DNA of 64,000 bases from Microbacterium sp. cf046 (GTDB lineage: Bacteria; Actinomycetota; Actinomycetes; Actinomycetales; Microbacteriaceae): NCBI RefSeq assembly GCF_900114345.1, contig NZ_FOZJ01000002.1:372001-436000 (forward strand), in the 5' to 3' direction. The translations under genes and the position numbers were made by a program. Below, piece after piece: positions 16,661-26,072 of this stretch (position 1 is the first letter of the stretch; the number at the start of each line of letters is the position of its first letter). The notes beneath the pieces are model-generated. The model was not told the origin of the DNA. It searched no databases and saw nothing but the letters and a program-made list of their open reading frames with translations.

Positions 16661-19600
16661 ATGTTCCGAAAGATCCTGGTCGCCAACCGAGGTGAGATCG
16701 CCATCCGGGCGTTCCGCGCCGCGTATGAACTGGGGGCGCGCACCGTCGCGGTCTTCCCCTACGAAGACCGGGGGTCGCTCCATCGGCAGAAGGCCGACGA
16801 GTCGTATGTCATCGGCGAGCCGGGCCATCCGGTCCGGGCATACCTCGATGTCGAGGAGATCATCCGCGTCGCGCTCGAATCAGGTGCGGACGCCATCTAC
16901 CCCGGCTACGGATTCCTCTCCGAGAATCCGGAACTCGCCGCTCGCGCGGCCGAGAACGGCATCACCTTCATCGGGCCGCCGTCCCAGGCGCTCGAGATGG
17001 CAGGCAACAAGGTCACCGCGAAGCAGTACGCGATCGCCGCCGGGGTGCCGGTGCTGCGATCGACCGCGGCATCCGAAGACGTCGACGAACTCGTCGCGCA
17101 GGCAGCCGATATCGGGTTCCCGATCTTCGTGAAGGCCGTCGCCGGCGGCGGGGGACGCGGCATGCGCCGCGTCGAGAGCCCCGGCGACCTTCCGCCCGCG
17201 ATCGCCGAGGCGATGCGCGAGGCCGGGGCCGCGTTCGGAGACTCGCGGGTCTTCCTGGAGCAGGCCGTCGTGCGCCCTCGCCATATAGAGGTGCAGATCC
17301 TGGCCGACTCGACCGGGCACACCGTGCACCTGTACGAGCGCGACTGCTCGGTGCAGCGTCGTCACCAGAAGGTGATCGAGATCGCCCCGGCGCCGAACAT
17401 CTCCGAGGAACTCCGATCCGCGCTGCACCACGACGCGGTCGCCTTCGCGGAGTCGATCGGCTACGTCAACGCGGGAACGGTCGAGTTCCTCGTCGACACC
17501 GCGGGGGAGCGCGCCGGTGAGCACGTCTTCATCGAGATGAACCCCCGCATCCAGGTCGAGCACACCGTCACCGAAGAGGTGACCGACGTCGACCTGGTCC
17601 AGTCGCAGATCCGCATCGCCGCGGGGGAGACGCTCGAAGATCTGGGACTCAGCCAGGAGAACATCGTGCTTCGCGGCGCGGCCCTTCAGTGCCGCATCAC
17701 GACGGAGGACCCGTCGCAGGGATTCCGTCCGGACACGGGTCGCATCACCACGTACCGGTCGCCCGGCGGCGCCGGCATCCGCCTCGATGGCGGGACGACG
17801 GCTGCCGGGTCCCAGATCAGCCCGCACTTCGACTCGATGCTCGCCAAGCTCACCTGCCGGGGACGCGACTTCCCCGCCGCGGTCGCGCGCGCGAAGCGGG
17901 CGCTCGCGGAGTTCCGCATCCGTGGCGTCGCGACCAACATCCCCTTCCTGCGCGCCGTGCTCGATGACCCGGCGTTCGTGGCGGGGGACCTGAGCACGGC
18001 GTTCATCGAGGAGCGGCCGACCCTGCTGACCAGTCACCCCTCGCGCGACCGGGCGACCAAGCTGATCAACTGGCTCGCCGATGTGACCGTCAACCGGCCG
18101 TACGGCGAGCGTCCCGTGTCGATCTCGCCGGGCAGCAAGCTCCCGGACATCGACCTGACGACACCGCCTCCGCCGGGGACGCTCGACCGCCTGCGGGCTC
18201 TCGGCCCGGCAGGCTTCGCGCGCGCGCTGCGCGAGCAGGTGCCGCTGGCCGTCACCGAGACGACGTACCGCGACGCGCACCAGTCGCTGCTGGCCACCCG
18301 CGTGCGCACCCGCGACCTCGTGCGCGTCGGGCCGCACGTCGCGCGGATGACGCCGCAGCTGCTCTCGGTCGAGGCCTGGGGCGGCGCGACGTACGACGTC
18401 GCACTCCGGTTCCTCGCCGAGGACCCCTGGGAGCGCCTCGCCGCCGTACGGGAGGCGATCCCGAACCTTCCGATCCAGATGCTGCTGCGCGGCCGCAACA
18501 CCGTGGGCTACACGCCGCGGCCGGTCGAGGTCACCGACGCGTTCGTGCGCGAAGCCGCCGCGACCGGTGTCGACATCTTCCGGATCTTCGACGCACTCAA
18601 CGACGTCGGCCAGATGCGCCCCGCGATCGAGTCGGTGCTCGCGACGGGCACGGCGGTCGCGGAGGTCGCCGTCTGCTACACGGGGAACCTCCTCGACCCC
18701 GACGAGAAGCTCTACACGCTCGACTACTACCTGCGCCTCGCCGACGAGATCGTCGCCACCGGTGCGCACATCCTCGCCATCAAGGACATGGCGGGGCTCC
18801 TCCGGCCGGCCGCCGCCGCCCGCCTCGTGACCGCGCTGAGGGACCGGTTCGACCTGCCCGTGCACCTGCACACGCACGACACGGCCGGCGGCCAGCTCGC
18901 GACGCTGCTCGCCGCGAGCGCCGCAGGCGTCGACGCGGTGGATGCCGCGGCCGCGCCGCTGTCGGGCACCACGAGTCAGCCCTCGCTGTCGGCCCTGGTC
19001 GCCGCGCTCGCGCACACCGAACGCGACACCGGCATCGACCTGGATGCCGTGAGCGACCTCGAGCCGTACTGGGAGGGCGTCCGCCACCTGTACAGCCCGT
19101 TCGAGTCGGGGCTTCCGGGTCCGACGGGGCGCGTGTACCACCACGAGATCCCCGGCGGGCAGCTCTCGAACCTGCGCCAGCAGGCGATCGCGCTCGGCAT
19201 GGCCGATGACTTCGAGCTCATCGAGGACATGTATGCCGCCGCCGACCGCATCCTCGGCCGCATCCCCAAGGTGACGCCGTCGTCGAAGGTCGTCGGCGAT
19301 CTCGCGCTCGCGCTCGTGGCCGCGAAGGCGGATCCCGCCGACTTCGCCGAGAATCCGCAGAACTACGACATCCCGGACTCGGTCGTGGGCTTCATGGCCG
19401 GCGAGCTGGGCGACCTGCCCGGTGGCTGGCCGGAGCCGTTCCGCTCCAAGGTGCTCGCCGGTCGGCAGGTATCGATCGAGATCCCGCCGCTGACCGAGGC
19501 GGAGCGGCAGGGCCTCGCCGGCGACACCGCCGCTCGGCGGCGGACGCTGAATCGCCTGCTCTTCCCCGGTCCTGCCAAGGAGTTCGAGGCCAACCGCGAG

Positions 19601-20068
19601 GCGTACGGCGACCTGTCGAGCCTCGGCACGCCCGACTACCTCTACGGACTCAAGCCCGGCGAAGAGCACATCGCCGAGATCGACCCCGGCGTGCAGCTCT
19701 ATGTCGGACTCGAGGCGATCGGCGAGGCGGACGCCAAGGGCATGCGCACGGTCATGACGACCCTCAACGGACAGCTGCGGCCGGTGTACGTGCGGGACCG
19801 CAGCATCACCGTCGAGTCCCGCCAGGTCGAGAAGGCGGACACCTCCCGACCGGGGCAGGTCGCGGCACCGTTCTCGGGCGTCGTGACCCTGAAGACCTCC
19901 GTCGGAGACGCGGTGGTCGCCGGCCAGCCGGTCGCGTCGATCGAGGCGATGAAGATGGAGGCGGCCATCACCGCCCCCGTCGACGGCGTCGTCGAGCGCC
20001 TCGCGATCGGTGAGACCCAGCAGGTCGAAGCGGGCGACCTTTTGGTCGTGATCCGCCCCGCCCAGTAG
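16661..20068 (+). CDS. pyc: Pyruvate carboxylase
   Basis: A 1135-residue single-chain biotin enzyme, the standard length, that carboxylates pyruvate to oxaloacetate to replenish the TCA cycle. Domains in order: biotin carboxylase (1 to about 450, with FVKAVAGGGGRGMRRV and EMNPRIQVEHTVTEEVT), carboxyltransferase (about 520-1000, with ETTYRDAHQSLLATR and HLHTHDTAGG), and the C-terminal biotinyl domain with EAMKMEA, the biotin lysine at about residue 1098. All key motifs are intact. It is followed by a MinD-like ATPase gene after 56 nt, in the same direction. Confidence 0.98.
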   Translation: MFRKILVANRGEIAIRAFRAAYELGARTVAVFPYEDRGSLHRQKADESYVIGEPGHPVRAYLDVEEIIRVALESGADAIYPGYGFLSENPELAARAAENGITFIGPPSQALEMAGNKVTAKQYAIAAGVPVLRSTAASEDVDELVAQAADIGFPIFVKAVAGGGGRGMRRVESPGDLPPAIAEAMREAGAAFGDSRVFLEQAVVRPRHIEVQILADSTGHTVHLYERDCSVQRRHQKVIEIAPAPNISEELRSALHHDAVAFAESIGYVNAGTVEFLVDTAGERAGEHVFIEMNPRIQVEHTVTEEVTDVDLVQSQIRIAAGETLEDLGLSQENIVLRGAALQCRITTEDPSQGFRPDTGRITTYRSPGGAGIRLDGGTTAAGSQISPHFDSMLAKLTCRGRDFPAAVARAKRALAEFRIRGVATNIPFLRAVLDDPAFVAGDLSTAFIEERPTLLTSHPSRDRATKLINWLADVTVNRPYGERPVSISPGSKLPDIDLTTPPPPGTLDRLRALGPAGFARALREQVPLAVTETTYRDAHQSLLATRVRTRDLVRVGPHVARMTPQLLSVEAWGGATYDVALRFLAEDPWERLAAVREAIPNLPIQMLLRGRNTVGYTPRPVEVTDAFVREAAATGVDIFRIFDALNDVGQMRPAIESVLATGTAVAEVAVCYTGNLLDPDEKLYTLDYYLRLADEIVATGAHILAIKDMAGLLRPAAAARLVTALRDRFDLPVHLHTHDTAGGQLATLLAASAAGVDAVDAAAAPLSGTTSQPSLSALVAALAHTERDTGIDLDAVSDLEPYWEGVRHLYSPFESGLPGPTGRVYHHEIPGGQLSNLRQQAIALGMADDFELIEDMYAAADRILGRIPKVTPSSKVVGDLALALVAAKADPADFAENPQNYDIPDSVVGFMAGELGDLPGGWPEPFRSKVLAGRQVSIEIPPLTEAERQGLAGDTAARRRTLNRLLFPGPAKEFEANREAYGDLSSLGTPDYLYGLKPGEEHIAEIDPGVQLYVGLEAIGEADAKGMRTVMTTLNGQLRPVYVRDRSITVESRQVEKADTSRPGQVAAPFSGVVTLKTSVGDAVVAGQPVASIEAMKMEAAITAPVDGVVERLAIGETQQVEAGDLLVVIRPAQ

Positions 20069-20124
20069 CCTGGAAGGCGCGGCATCCCCCCGCAGCGCAC
20101 CTTTTTCGTTTTGGAGACACCGCA

Positions 20125-21675
20125 GTGACGCCCGATCGCAATGACCAGACGCACGACGGCGATGCCGAGCCCGAACAGCACGGCGTGCTGTCCGACACGG
20201 GAAGCCTCGAAACGTCGGGCATCGGAATCCTCGGCGGACAGACCGAGCAGGTGAGCGTCGCGCTTCCCGCCGACACCGATGACGACCTCGACGACGACGT
20301 GATCGACGACGAGATCTCGGTCGAGGAGCTGGGGTACTCGGCGAGCGATTCCGCACCGGTGGTTGCGGACGAGGACGTGCAGACCGGAGAGGTCGTCGTC
20401 GACGAGTGGACGGATGCCGAGAGCGTCTACGACTCCTCGCCCGCGACCGAGGAGGAGGCATCCGTCATCGAGGAGCGGCCCTTCGAGGATGCCGTCGCCC
20501 CCGCAGACGCCTTCGTCGATGCTGACTTCCCGGACATCGTCATCGAGGCACCGCCCGCCCCCGTCGCCGTCCCGGTCACGACGACCGGCTCGATCCCGAC
20601 CACGCGACGGGAGGCGCAGCATCTCGAAGCGGAGGAGCGGCCGGATCATCCGCATGCCGTCGAGCGGGTCATCCCGCGCGCCGACGTCGCGATGACATCC
20701 AAGCGCCTGGGCGAGTTCGAAGCGGGTCGTGAGACCGCGGATCTGCTCACCGCCGATCGACTCCTCGACCCGCACCAGGTCGTCCGCCCCGAGCCCGAGG
20801 GCGCGTGGCAGCACTTCGTCTACTCGATCTCGGGCCACCGGATCAACCTCGGCGACGGCAAGCGCGCCCGCGCGCGCAAGGAGCTCGATCGCCGCATCGC
20901 GGCGCCGCTGAACGGCGGCGCCCGCTTCGTGCCGGTGCTCTCCCGCAAGGGCGGCGTCGGGAAGACGACGGTCACGACGCTGCTCGGCATGGCCCTCGCC
21001 GACGCCCGGGACGACCGTATCATCGCGGTGGACGCCAACCCCGACCGGGGCACGCTCGCCGAGCGCGTCTCGCGCTCGAGCGGGAAGACCGTGCGCGACC
21101 TGGTGAAGGTGCGCTCGGAGGTCACCGGCTACAACGACATCTCGAACATCGTCGCGCGCGACGAGACGCGCCTGGACGTGCTCGCCTCCGACTCCGACCC
21201 CCGGGTGTCCGAAGCGCTGAACGACCGCGACTATCACGACATCGCGAGCCTCGCCGCGCACTACTACTCGATCGTGCTCACCGACACCGGTACCGGCATC
21301 GTGCACTCGGTGATGGGTGCGACGCTCGACCTCGCAGATCAGCTCGTCGTGGTCTCCGGTCTCAGCGTCGACGAGGCCCGCCTCGCCTCCGAGACGCTGA
21401 CCTGGCTCGAGACGAACGGGTACGCCGAGCAGGCGCGCAACGCCGTCGTGGTGCTCAACAACGCCCGGCCGGGAACACCGCTCGTGCGGCAGGACGAGCT
21501 CGAGGCCCACTTCCGCACGCGGGTGCGAGCAGTCGTGCGCATCCCGTACGACCCGCACATCGCCGCCGGCAGCGCGATCGCCTTCCGCGACCTGCAGCCG
21601 GCGACCCGGCTCGCCGCGCGCGACCTTGCGGCATCGGTCGTCGAGGGGCTGCGCTCCCTCGCCTCCGCGGCGTAG
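20125..21675 (+). CDS. MinD/ParA-like ATPase with acidic N-terminus
   Basis: 516 residues. Residues 1-190 are strongly acidic and low complexity (DDDLDDDVIDDEISVEE), likely disordered. A SIMIBI-class ATPase domain follows from about 265: LSRKGGVGKTTVTTLLG is the deviant Walker A, AVDANPDRGTLAERV the switch region and YYSIVLTDTGTGIVHSV the Walker B area. Proteins with this layout occur widely in Actinobacteria, some next to type VII secretion genes, but no such genes are here. GTG 20125 has TTGGAGA 9 nt upstream; TAGCCT at 20066-20071, at the end of pyc, could be its promoter. The def gene follows after 6 nt, so both are likely in one transcript. Role unknown. Confidence 0.85.
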   Translation: MTPDRNDQTHDGDAEPEQHGVLSDTGSLETSGIGILGGQTEQVSVALPADTDDDLDDDVIDDEISVEELGYSASDSAPVVADEDVQTGEVVVDEWTDAESVYDSSPATEEEASVIEERPFEDAVAPADAFVDADFPDIVIEAPPAPVAVPVTTTGSIPTTRREAQHLEAEERPDHPHAVERVIPRADVAMTSKRLGEFEAGRETADLLTADRLLDPHQVVRPEPEGAWQHFVYSISGHRINLGDGKRARARKELDRRIAAPLNGGARFVPVLSRKGGVGKTTVTTLLGMALADARDDRIIAVDANPDRGTLAERVSRSSGKTVRDLVKVRSEVTGYNDISNIVARDETRLDVLASDSDPRVSEALNDRDYHDIASLAAHYYSIVLTDTGTGIVHSVMGATLDLADQLVVVSGLSVDEARLASETLTWLETNGYAEQARNAVVVLNNARPGTPLVRQDELEAHFRTRVRAVVRIPYDPHIAAGSAIAFRDLQPATRLAARDLAASVVEGLRSLASAA

Positions 21676-21681
21676 GCATCC

Positions 21682-22173
21682 GTGGCCGTTCGACCCATCC
21701 GCCTCTTCGGCGACCCGGTGCTGCGCTCCGCGAGTGCTCCGATCGACGACATCGATGACGGCATCCGGGCGCTCGTGCGCGACCTCGTCGACACCGTCGA
21801 GCTGCCCGGGCGCGCGGGCGTCGCCGCCCCCCAGATCGGTGTCGGCCTGCGCGCGTTCAGCTACAACATCGACGGCGACATCGGCTACGTGATCAATCCC
21901 GTGCTGGTCGACGTCTCCGGAGAGCCGGAGCTGGTCGGGGAGGGGTGCCTCTCCGTGCCGGGCCTCTGGCACGAGGCGCTGCGCCACCCGCATGCCACCG
22001 TGACCGGAGTCGACCTGGACGGCAACGAGGTCGTCCTGGAAGGCGACGGACTGCTCGCGCAGGCGCTGCAGCACGAGACCGATCACCTCGACGGCAAGCT
22101 CTACCTCGACCGCCTCCCGGCCGAGACCCGCCGGATCGCGATGCGGGAGATCCGCGAGTCGGACTGGTTCTGA
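21682..22173 (+). CDS. def: Peptide deformylase
   Basis: 163 residues. It removes the formyl group from nascent N-terminal formyl-Met. All three family motifs are present: [11 protein letters not shown] (box 1), EGCLSVPG with the metal-binding Cys (box 2) and QHETDHLDG with the two metal-binding His and the catalytic Glu (box 3). The GTG start lies 6 nt after the stop of the MinD-like gene and there is little room for a ribosome-binding site, so coupling is likely. A long hairpin (22181-22278) ends the transcript. Confidence 0.96.
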   Translation: MAVRPIRLFGDPVLRSASAPIDDIDDGIRALVRDLVDTVELPGRAGVAAPQIGVGLRAFSYNIDGDIGYVINPVLVDVSGEPELVGEGCLSVPGLWHEALRHPHATVTGVDLDGNEVVLEGDGLLAQALQHETDHLDGKLYLDRLPAETRRIAMREIRESDWF

Positions 22174-22180
22174 CGCTCAT

Positions 22181-22278
22181 CGGTCGTTGAGCGAGGGAGC
22201 GCGGCGACCGAGACGAAACGCCCCGACGTCTCAGGGACAGTCAGGGCGTTTCGTCTCGCTGGGCTCGCTCAACGACCG
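22181..22278. repeat. Long inverted repeat (TTCGTCTCG family), likely bidirectional terminator
   Basis: Arm 22181-22222 (CGGTCGTTGAGCGAG...GAGACGAAACGCC) and arm 22244-22278 (GGGCGTTTCGTCTCG...CTCAACGACCG) are imperfect complements around a 21-nt centre. They lie between the convergent def and fadD-like genes. The arm is the same dispersed sequence as at 8969-9039, but here facing outward rather than inward. Confidence 0.85.
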
Positions 22279-22296
22279 AGCCGATCGAGGGTCTGA

Positions 22297-24123
22297 TCAG
22301 CCGAGCGACACGTTCGTCGTCGTCACCGGCACGTTGTACAGCGCAGAGATCTCGTCGGCGTAGTCGTCCATGATGACGTTGCGCTTGATGCTCATCTTCG
22401 GCGTCAAGTGACCACTCGCCTCGCTCCACTCGGTCGTGAGGATCGTGAACTTGCGGATCGACTCGGCACGCGAGACGTTGGCGTTCGCAGCGTCGATCGC
22501 GCGCTGCACCTCGGCGCGGACCGCCGGATTGGCCGACGCATCCGTCAGCGACATGTCGGTGGGCAGGTTGTTATTGCCCAGCCAGGTCGGGAGCATCTCG
22601 CTGTCGAGCGTGATCAGGGCCGAGATGAACGGCTTCTGATCGCCGACCACGACGACCTGACCGACGATCGGGTTGGCGCGGATCGGGTCCTCGAGCGCGG
22701 CCGGCGCGACGTTCTTGCCGCCGGCCGTGACGATGATCTCCTTCTTCCGGCCGGTGATCGTGAGGAAGCCCTCCGAGTCGAACGCGCCGATGTCGCCTGT
22801 CTTGAACCAGTCGCCGTCGAACGTCGCGGCGGTCGCCTCGGCGTTGCGCCAGTACTCCTTGAAGACGTTGATGCCGCGCACCTGGATCTCGCCGTCATCG
22901 GCCAGCCGGACCCCGACCCCCGGCAGGGCGGGTCCGACGGTGCCGATCTTCGACTTCGTGGCGAGGTTGACCGTCGCCGGCGCTGTCGTCTCGGTGAGGC
23001 CGTAGCCCTCGAGGATCGTGACGCCGAGGCTGTGAAAGAAGTGCCCGAGGCGCGGGCCGAGGGGTGCCGAGCCCGACACCGCGTACACCACGTTGCCGCC
23101 CATCGCGGTGCGCAGCTTGCTGTAGACGAGCCGGTCGAACAGCGCGAACTTGATCTTCATGCCGAACGGGATCTTCTTGCCGTCCTGCAGCAGCGTGGAG
23201 TGCTCGATCGCCGTGTGCGCCGCGGAGCGGAAGATCTTGCCCTTGCCTCCGGCCTCGGCCTTCTGCTCGGCCGAGTTGTAGACCTTCTCGAACACGCGGG
23301 GGACCGCGAGCAGGAACGTCGGCTTGAAGGATCCGAGCGCCGGCAGGAGCTGCTTGGTGTCGGGCTGGTGGCCCGTCTTGACGCCCGCGTGGATGTCGAG
23401 GATCGAGATGAAGCGCGCGAAGATGTGCGCGGTCGTGATGAACAGCAGCGTCGATGCGCCGGGGGTCTCGACGACCTCGCTCAGCGCCTTGGACGAGTTG
23501 CGGATGAGCTCGACGAAGTTGCTGTGCGTCAGCACGCAGCCCTTCGGCCGGCCGGTGGATCCCGACGTGTAGATGAGCGTGGCGATGTCGGAGCCGACCG
23601 CGAGGTTGCGGCGCCGCTCGATCTCGGCATCCGTCACGTCCTTGCCCTCGGCGACGAGCTTGTCGAGGTCGCCGCGGTGCATCTCCCATACCGAGCGGAT
23701 GAGGGGGACCTCGGCGCGGATCTCGTCGATGCGCGCGGCGTGGTCGGGCGACTCGGCGATGCAGGCGATCGCTCCCGAGTCGGTGAGGTTCCACGCGATC
23801 TGCGCGGGGGAGCTCGTCTCGTAGATCGGCACCATGACCGCGCCCGCGAAGAACAGCGCGAAATCGACCAGGGTCCAGTCATATGTCGTCCGGGCGATGA
23901 ACGCGACCTTGTCGCCGGGCTCGATGCCCGCTGCCGCGAGTCCCTTCGCCAGGGCGATGACCTGCGTCTGGAACTCGGCCGCGGTGATGTCGCGCCATCC
24001 GTCGCCGTCCGGCACGGCGAACAGCGCCAATTGCGGCGTCGCCTTGACTCGGTCGACCAGGAGGTCGGTGATGTTCGCCTGCGGATCGGCGGGGACGATC
24101 GCGGGCACTTCGAATTGAACCAC
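22297..24123 (-). CDS. Long-chain fatty-acid--CoA ligase (AMP-forming)
   Basis: 608 residues, of the ANL superfamily and close to FadD15-type ligases. It activates a fatty acid as acyl-AMP and transfers it to CoA. The nucleotide loop TLIYTSGSTGRPKGC, the motif EGYGLTETTAPAT and the C-terminal hinge GDIGAFDSEGFLTITGRKKE are intact. There is no signal peptide; such enzymes are cytosolic or membrane-associated. GTG 24123 has AAGGAG 6 nt upstream and TACACT (24175-24170, minus strand) as a -10 box, a conventional leadered promoter. Chain-length preference cannot be read. Confidence 0.93.
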   Translation of the reverse strand: MVQFEVPAIVPADPQANITDLLVDRVKATPQLALFAVPDGDGWRDITAAEFQTQVIALAKGLAAAGIEPGDKVAFIARTTYDWTLVDFALFFAGAVMVPIYETSSPAQIAWNLTDSGAIACIAESPDHAARIDEIRAEVPLIRSVWEMHRGDLDKLVAEGKDVTDAEIERRRNLAVGSDIATLIYTSGSTGRPKGCVLTHSNFVELIRNSSKALSEVVETPGASTLLFITTAHIFARFISILDIHAGVKTGHQPDTKQLLPALGSFKPTFLLAVPRVFEKVYNSAEQKAEAGGKGKIFRSAAHTAIEHSTLLQDGKKIPFGMKIKFALFDRLVYSKLRTAMGGNVVYAVSGSAPLGPRLGHFFHSLGVTILEGYGLTETTAPATVNLATKSKIGTVGPALPGVGVRLADDGEIQVRGINVFKEYWRNAEATAATFDGDWFKTGDIGAFDSEGFLTITGRKKEIIVTAGGKNVAPAALEDPIRANPIVGQVVVVGDQKPFISALITLDSEMLPTWLGNNNLPTDMSLTDASANPAVRAEVQRAIDAANANVSRAESIRKFTILTTEWSEASGHLTPKMSIKRNVIMDDYADEISALYNVPVTTTNVSLG

Positions 24124-24295
24124 GGCAACTCCTTCGGTACCGGTCGCGTACTCGGGTGGATCTGCTTCGAGTGTATCCGAGGCGCTCGCGCGAAACCCGA
24201 GGGTGTGGACGCCGCCCGGCCACTAAACTGCAAAGCGCCGTCGCCCCCCGCGCCGGCGGACGCCCGCGGCACCGCGGGGCCGGAGAGGGAGTGCC

Positions 24296-25249
24296 GTGCT
24301 CAAGGTCGGTATCGACATCGGCGGAACCAAGATCGCCGGGGGAGTCGTCGACCCTGCGGGGCGCATCGTCGAGAAGCTGCGCGTGGAGACGCCGGTCGAC
24401 ACCCGTCACCTGGCCGATGCCGTCGTCGACATGGCACGGCATCTCGGGTCCGCACACGAAGTCTCCGCGGTCGGGGTGGCCGCGGCGGGCTTCATCGACC
24501 GCGACCGCGCGAACGTCATCCATGCTCCGAACATCGCCTGGCGCGACGAGCCGCTCAAGGCGATCCTCGAGGCGCGCATCGACGTTCCCGTCACGATCGA
24601 GAACGATGCGAACGCCGCCGGCTGGGCGGAGTTCCGATTCGGCGCCGGCCGCGACGTCGACGACATGGTCATGCTGACGATGGGCACGGGCGTGGGCGGT
24701 GCGGTGATCGCGAGCGGGGCGCTCTACCGCGGCGGCCACGGCATCGCCGGCGAGCTCGGCCACATCCGCTTCATCCGCGACGGCCTGCCGTGCGGCTGCG
24801 GGCAGAACGGATGCCTGGAGCAGTATGCATCGGGTCGTGCGCTCCAGCGCGAGGCGAACTCGATCGCGGATGCCGGTGGCATCGGCGACCGGCTCGCCGA
24901 GGCCCGCGCCCAGAAGGGCACCCTGAGCGGCCCCGCCGTCTCGCGCCTCGTGCTCGCGGGCGACCCGGGCGCCGTGGAGGCGCTGCGGCGAGTGGCGACG
25001 GCGCTCGGCGAGGCGTGCGGCGGGTTCCAGGCGGTGCTCGACCCCGAGCTGTTCGTGATCGGCGGCGGAGTCGCCCAGCTCGGCGAAGACCTGCTCGGCC
25101 CTGTCCGGATCGCGTACGAGACCTCGCTCCCCGGCTACGGCGATCGCCCGATCGCGCAGTTCGCGATCGCCGAGCTCGGCAACGACGCCGGGCTCATCGG
25201 CGCGGCGGACCTCGCGATGCCCGCGGCAGCGAGCGCAGGGAGCGGTTAG
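24296..25249 (+). CDS. glk: ROK-family glucokinase
   Basis: 317 residues. The phosphate loop is VGIDIGGTKIAGG at the N-terminus. The ROK signature includes IENDANAAGWAEFRFG, MGTGVGG and the zinc-site segment CGCGQNGCLEQYASG. Family members phosphorylate glucose or related sugars with ATP (or polyphosphate). Together with GlgP at 525-3050 it would feed glucose units into glycolysis, though the two genes are far apart. GTG 24296 has GGAGAGGGAG close upstream; TAAACT at 24224-24229 is a plausible -10 box. The acyltransferase gene starts 2 nt after its stop. Confidence 0.9.
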   Translation: MLKVGIDIGGTKIAGGVVDPAGRIVEKLRVETPVDTRHLADAVVDMARHLGSAHEVSAVGVAAAGFIDRDRANVIHAPNIAWRDEPLKAILEARIDVPVTIENDANAAGWAEFRFGAGRDVDDMVMLTMGTGVGGAVIASGALYRGGHGIAGELGHIRFIRDGLPCGCGQNGCLEQYASGRALQREANSIADAGGIGDRLAEARAQKGTLSGPAVSRLVLAGDPGAVEALRRVATALGEACGGFQAVLDPELFVIGGGVAQLGEDLLGPVRIAYETSLPGYGDRPIAQFAIAELGNDAGLIGAADLAMPAAASAGSG

Positions 25250-25251
25250 CG

Positions 25252-25944
25252 ATGTTCTACTGGCTGATGAAGTACATCGTGATCGGGCCGCTCGTGAAGG
25301 CGATCTTCCGCCCATGGATCGTGGGTCGCCGGAACGTCCCAGTCGAGGGCGCCGCGATTCTGGCGAGCAACCACCTGTCGGTGTCGGATTCGATCTTCCT
25401 GCCGCTCATGATCGACCGGCCGATGTCGTTCCTCGCCAAGAGCGACTACTTCACCGGCAAGGGCCTCAAAGGCTGGGCGACCCGGATGTTCATGAAGGCG
25501 ACCGGGCAGATCCCGATCGACCGGACCGGTGGCAAGGCCTCCGAGGCGTCGCTGAACACAGGCCTGCAGGTCCTCGGTCGCGGCGACCTGCTCGGCATCT
25601 ACCCCGAGGGCACCCGCAGCCCGGACGGGAGGCTGTACCGCGGTCGGACCGGCCTCGCGCGCATGGCCCTGGAGGCGCATGTGCCGGTCATCCCCGTGGT
25701 GATGGTCGACACCGATGTCGTGATGCCGATCGGGCGCACCGTCCCGCGAGTGGGGCGTGTGGGCGTCGTAATCGGCGAGCCGCTGGACTTCTCCCGCTTC
25801 GCCGGCATGGAGGGCGACCGGTACATCCTCCGGTCGGTCACCGACGAGATCATGGTCGCTCTGCAGCGACTCGGCGAGCAGACGTACGACGACGTGTACG
25901 CCTCCACGGTCAAGAACCGGCTGCCCGCCTCACCGGCCTCCTAA
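25252..25944 (+). CDS. 1-acyl-sn-glycerol-3-phosphate acyltransferase (PlsC-like)
   Basis: 230 residues. The PlsC signature is clear: SNHLSVSD (NHX4D, catalytic His and Asp) near residue 41, then FMKATGQIPIDR and YPEGTRSPDGR. It should transfer an acyl chain to lysophosphatidate or a related lipid at the inner membrane face, in phospholipid synthesis. The ATG is 2 nt after the glucokinase stop, so translation is probably coupled. The gene pair glucokinase-acyltransferase followed by class II DAHP synthase is a common actinobacterial arrangement as far as I recall. Confidence 0.92.
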   Translation: MFYWLMKYIVIGPLVKAIFRPWIVGRRNVPVEGAAILASNHLSVSDSIFLPLMIDRPMSFLAKSDYFTGKGLKGWATRMFMKATGQIPIDRTGGKASEASLNTGLQVLGRGDLLGIYPEGTRSPDGRLYRGRTGLARMALEAHVPVIPVVMVDTDVVMPIGRTVPRVGRVGVVIGEPLDFSRFAGMEGDRYILRSVTDEIMVALQRLGEQTYDDVYASTVKNRLPASPAS

Positions 25945-26060
25945 GAGCGCGGCGCGGGCAGTCGGCGGCTGGAGTCACCGCCGGCCTGGAGGGAACCGCC
26001 GCCCCCTGTCATGGCGCCCGTGCCCGCCGTCACGGCGACCGGGGCCTCTCCCCGCGCCGA

Positions 26061-26066
26061 TAGACT
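26061..26066 (+). promoter_or_regulatory. -10 box of aroG (leaderless)
   Basis: TAGACT, then gagcgg (6 nt), then ATG 26073. Confidence 0.65.
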
Positions 26067-26072
26067 GAGCGG

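Noticed and set aside
16880..20461. Very long open frame opposite pyruvate carboxylase
   Set aside because: High-GC shadow frame: the + strand encodes a full, conserved Pyc; the minus frame is Arg/Asp/Val-rich without any recognisable motif.
24124..24295. Riboswitch or other structured leader ahead of the glucokinase gene
   Set aside because: The GC-rich stretch (gcccgcggcaccgcggggc) can form a hairpin but matches no known riboswitch pattern I could recognise.
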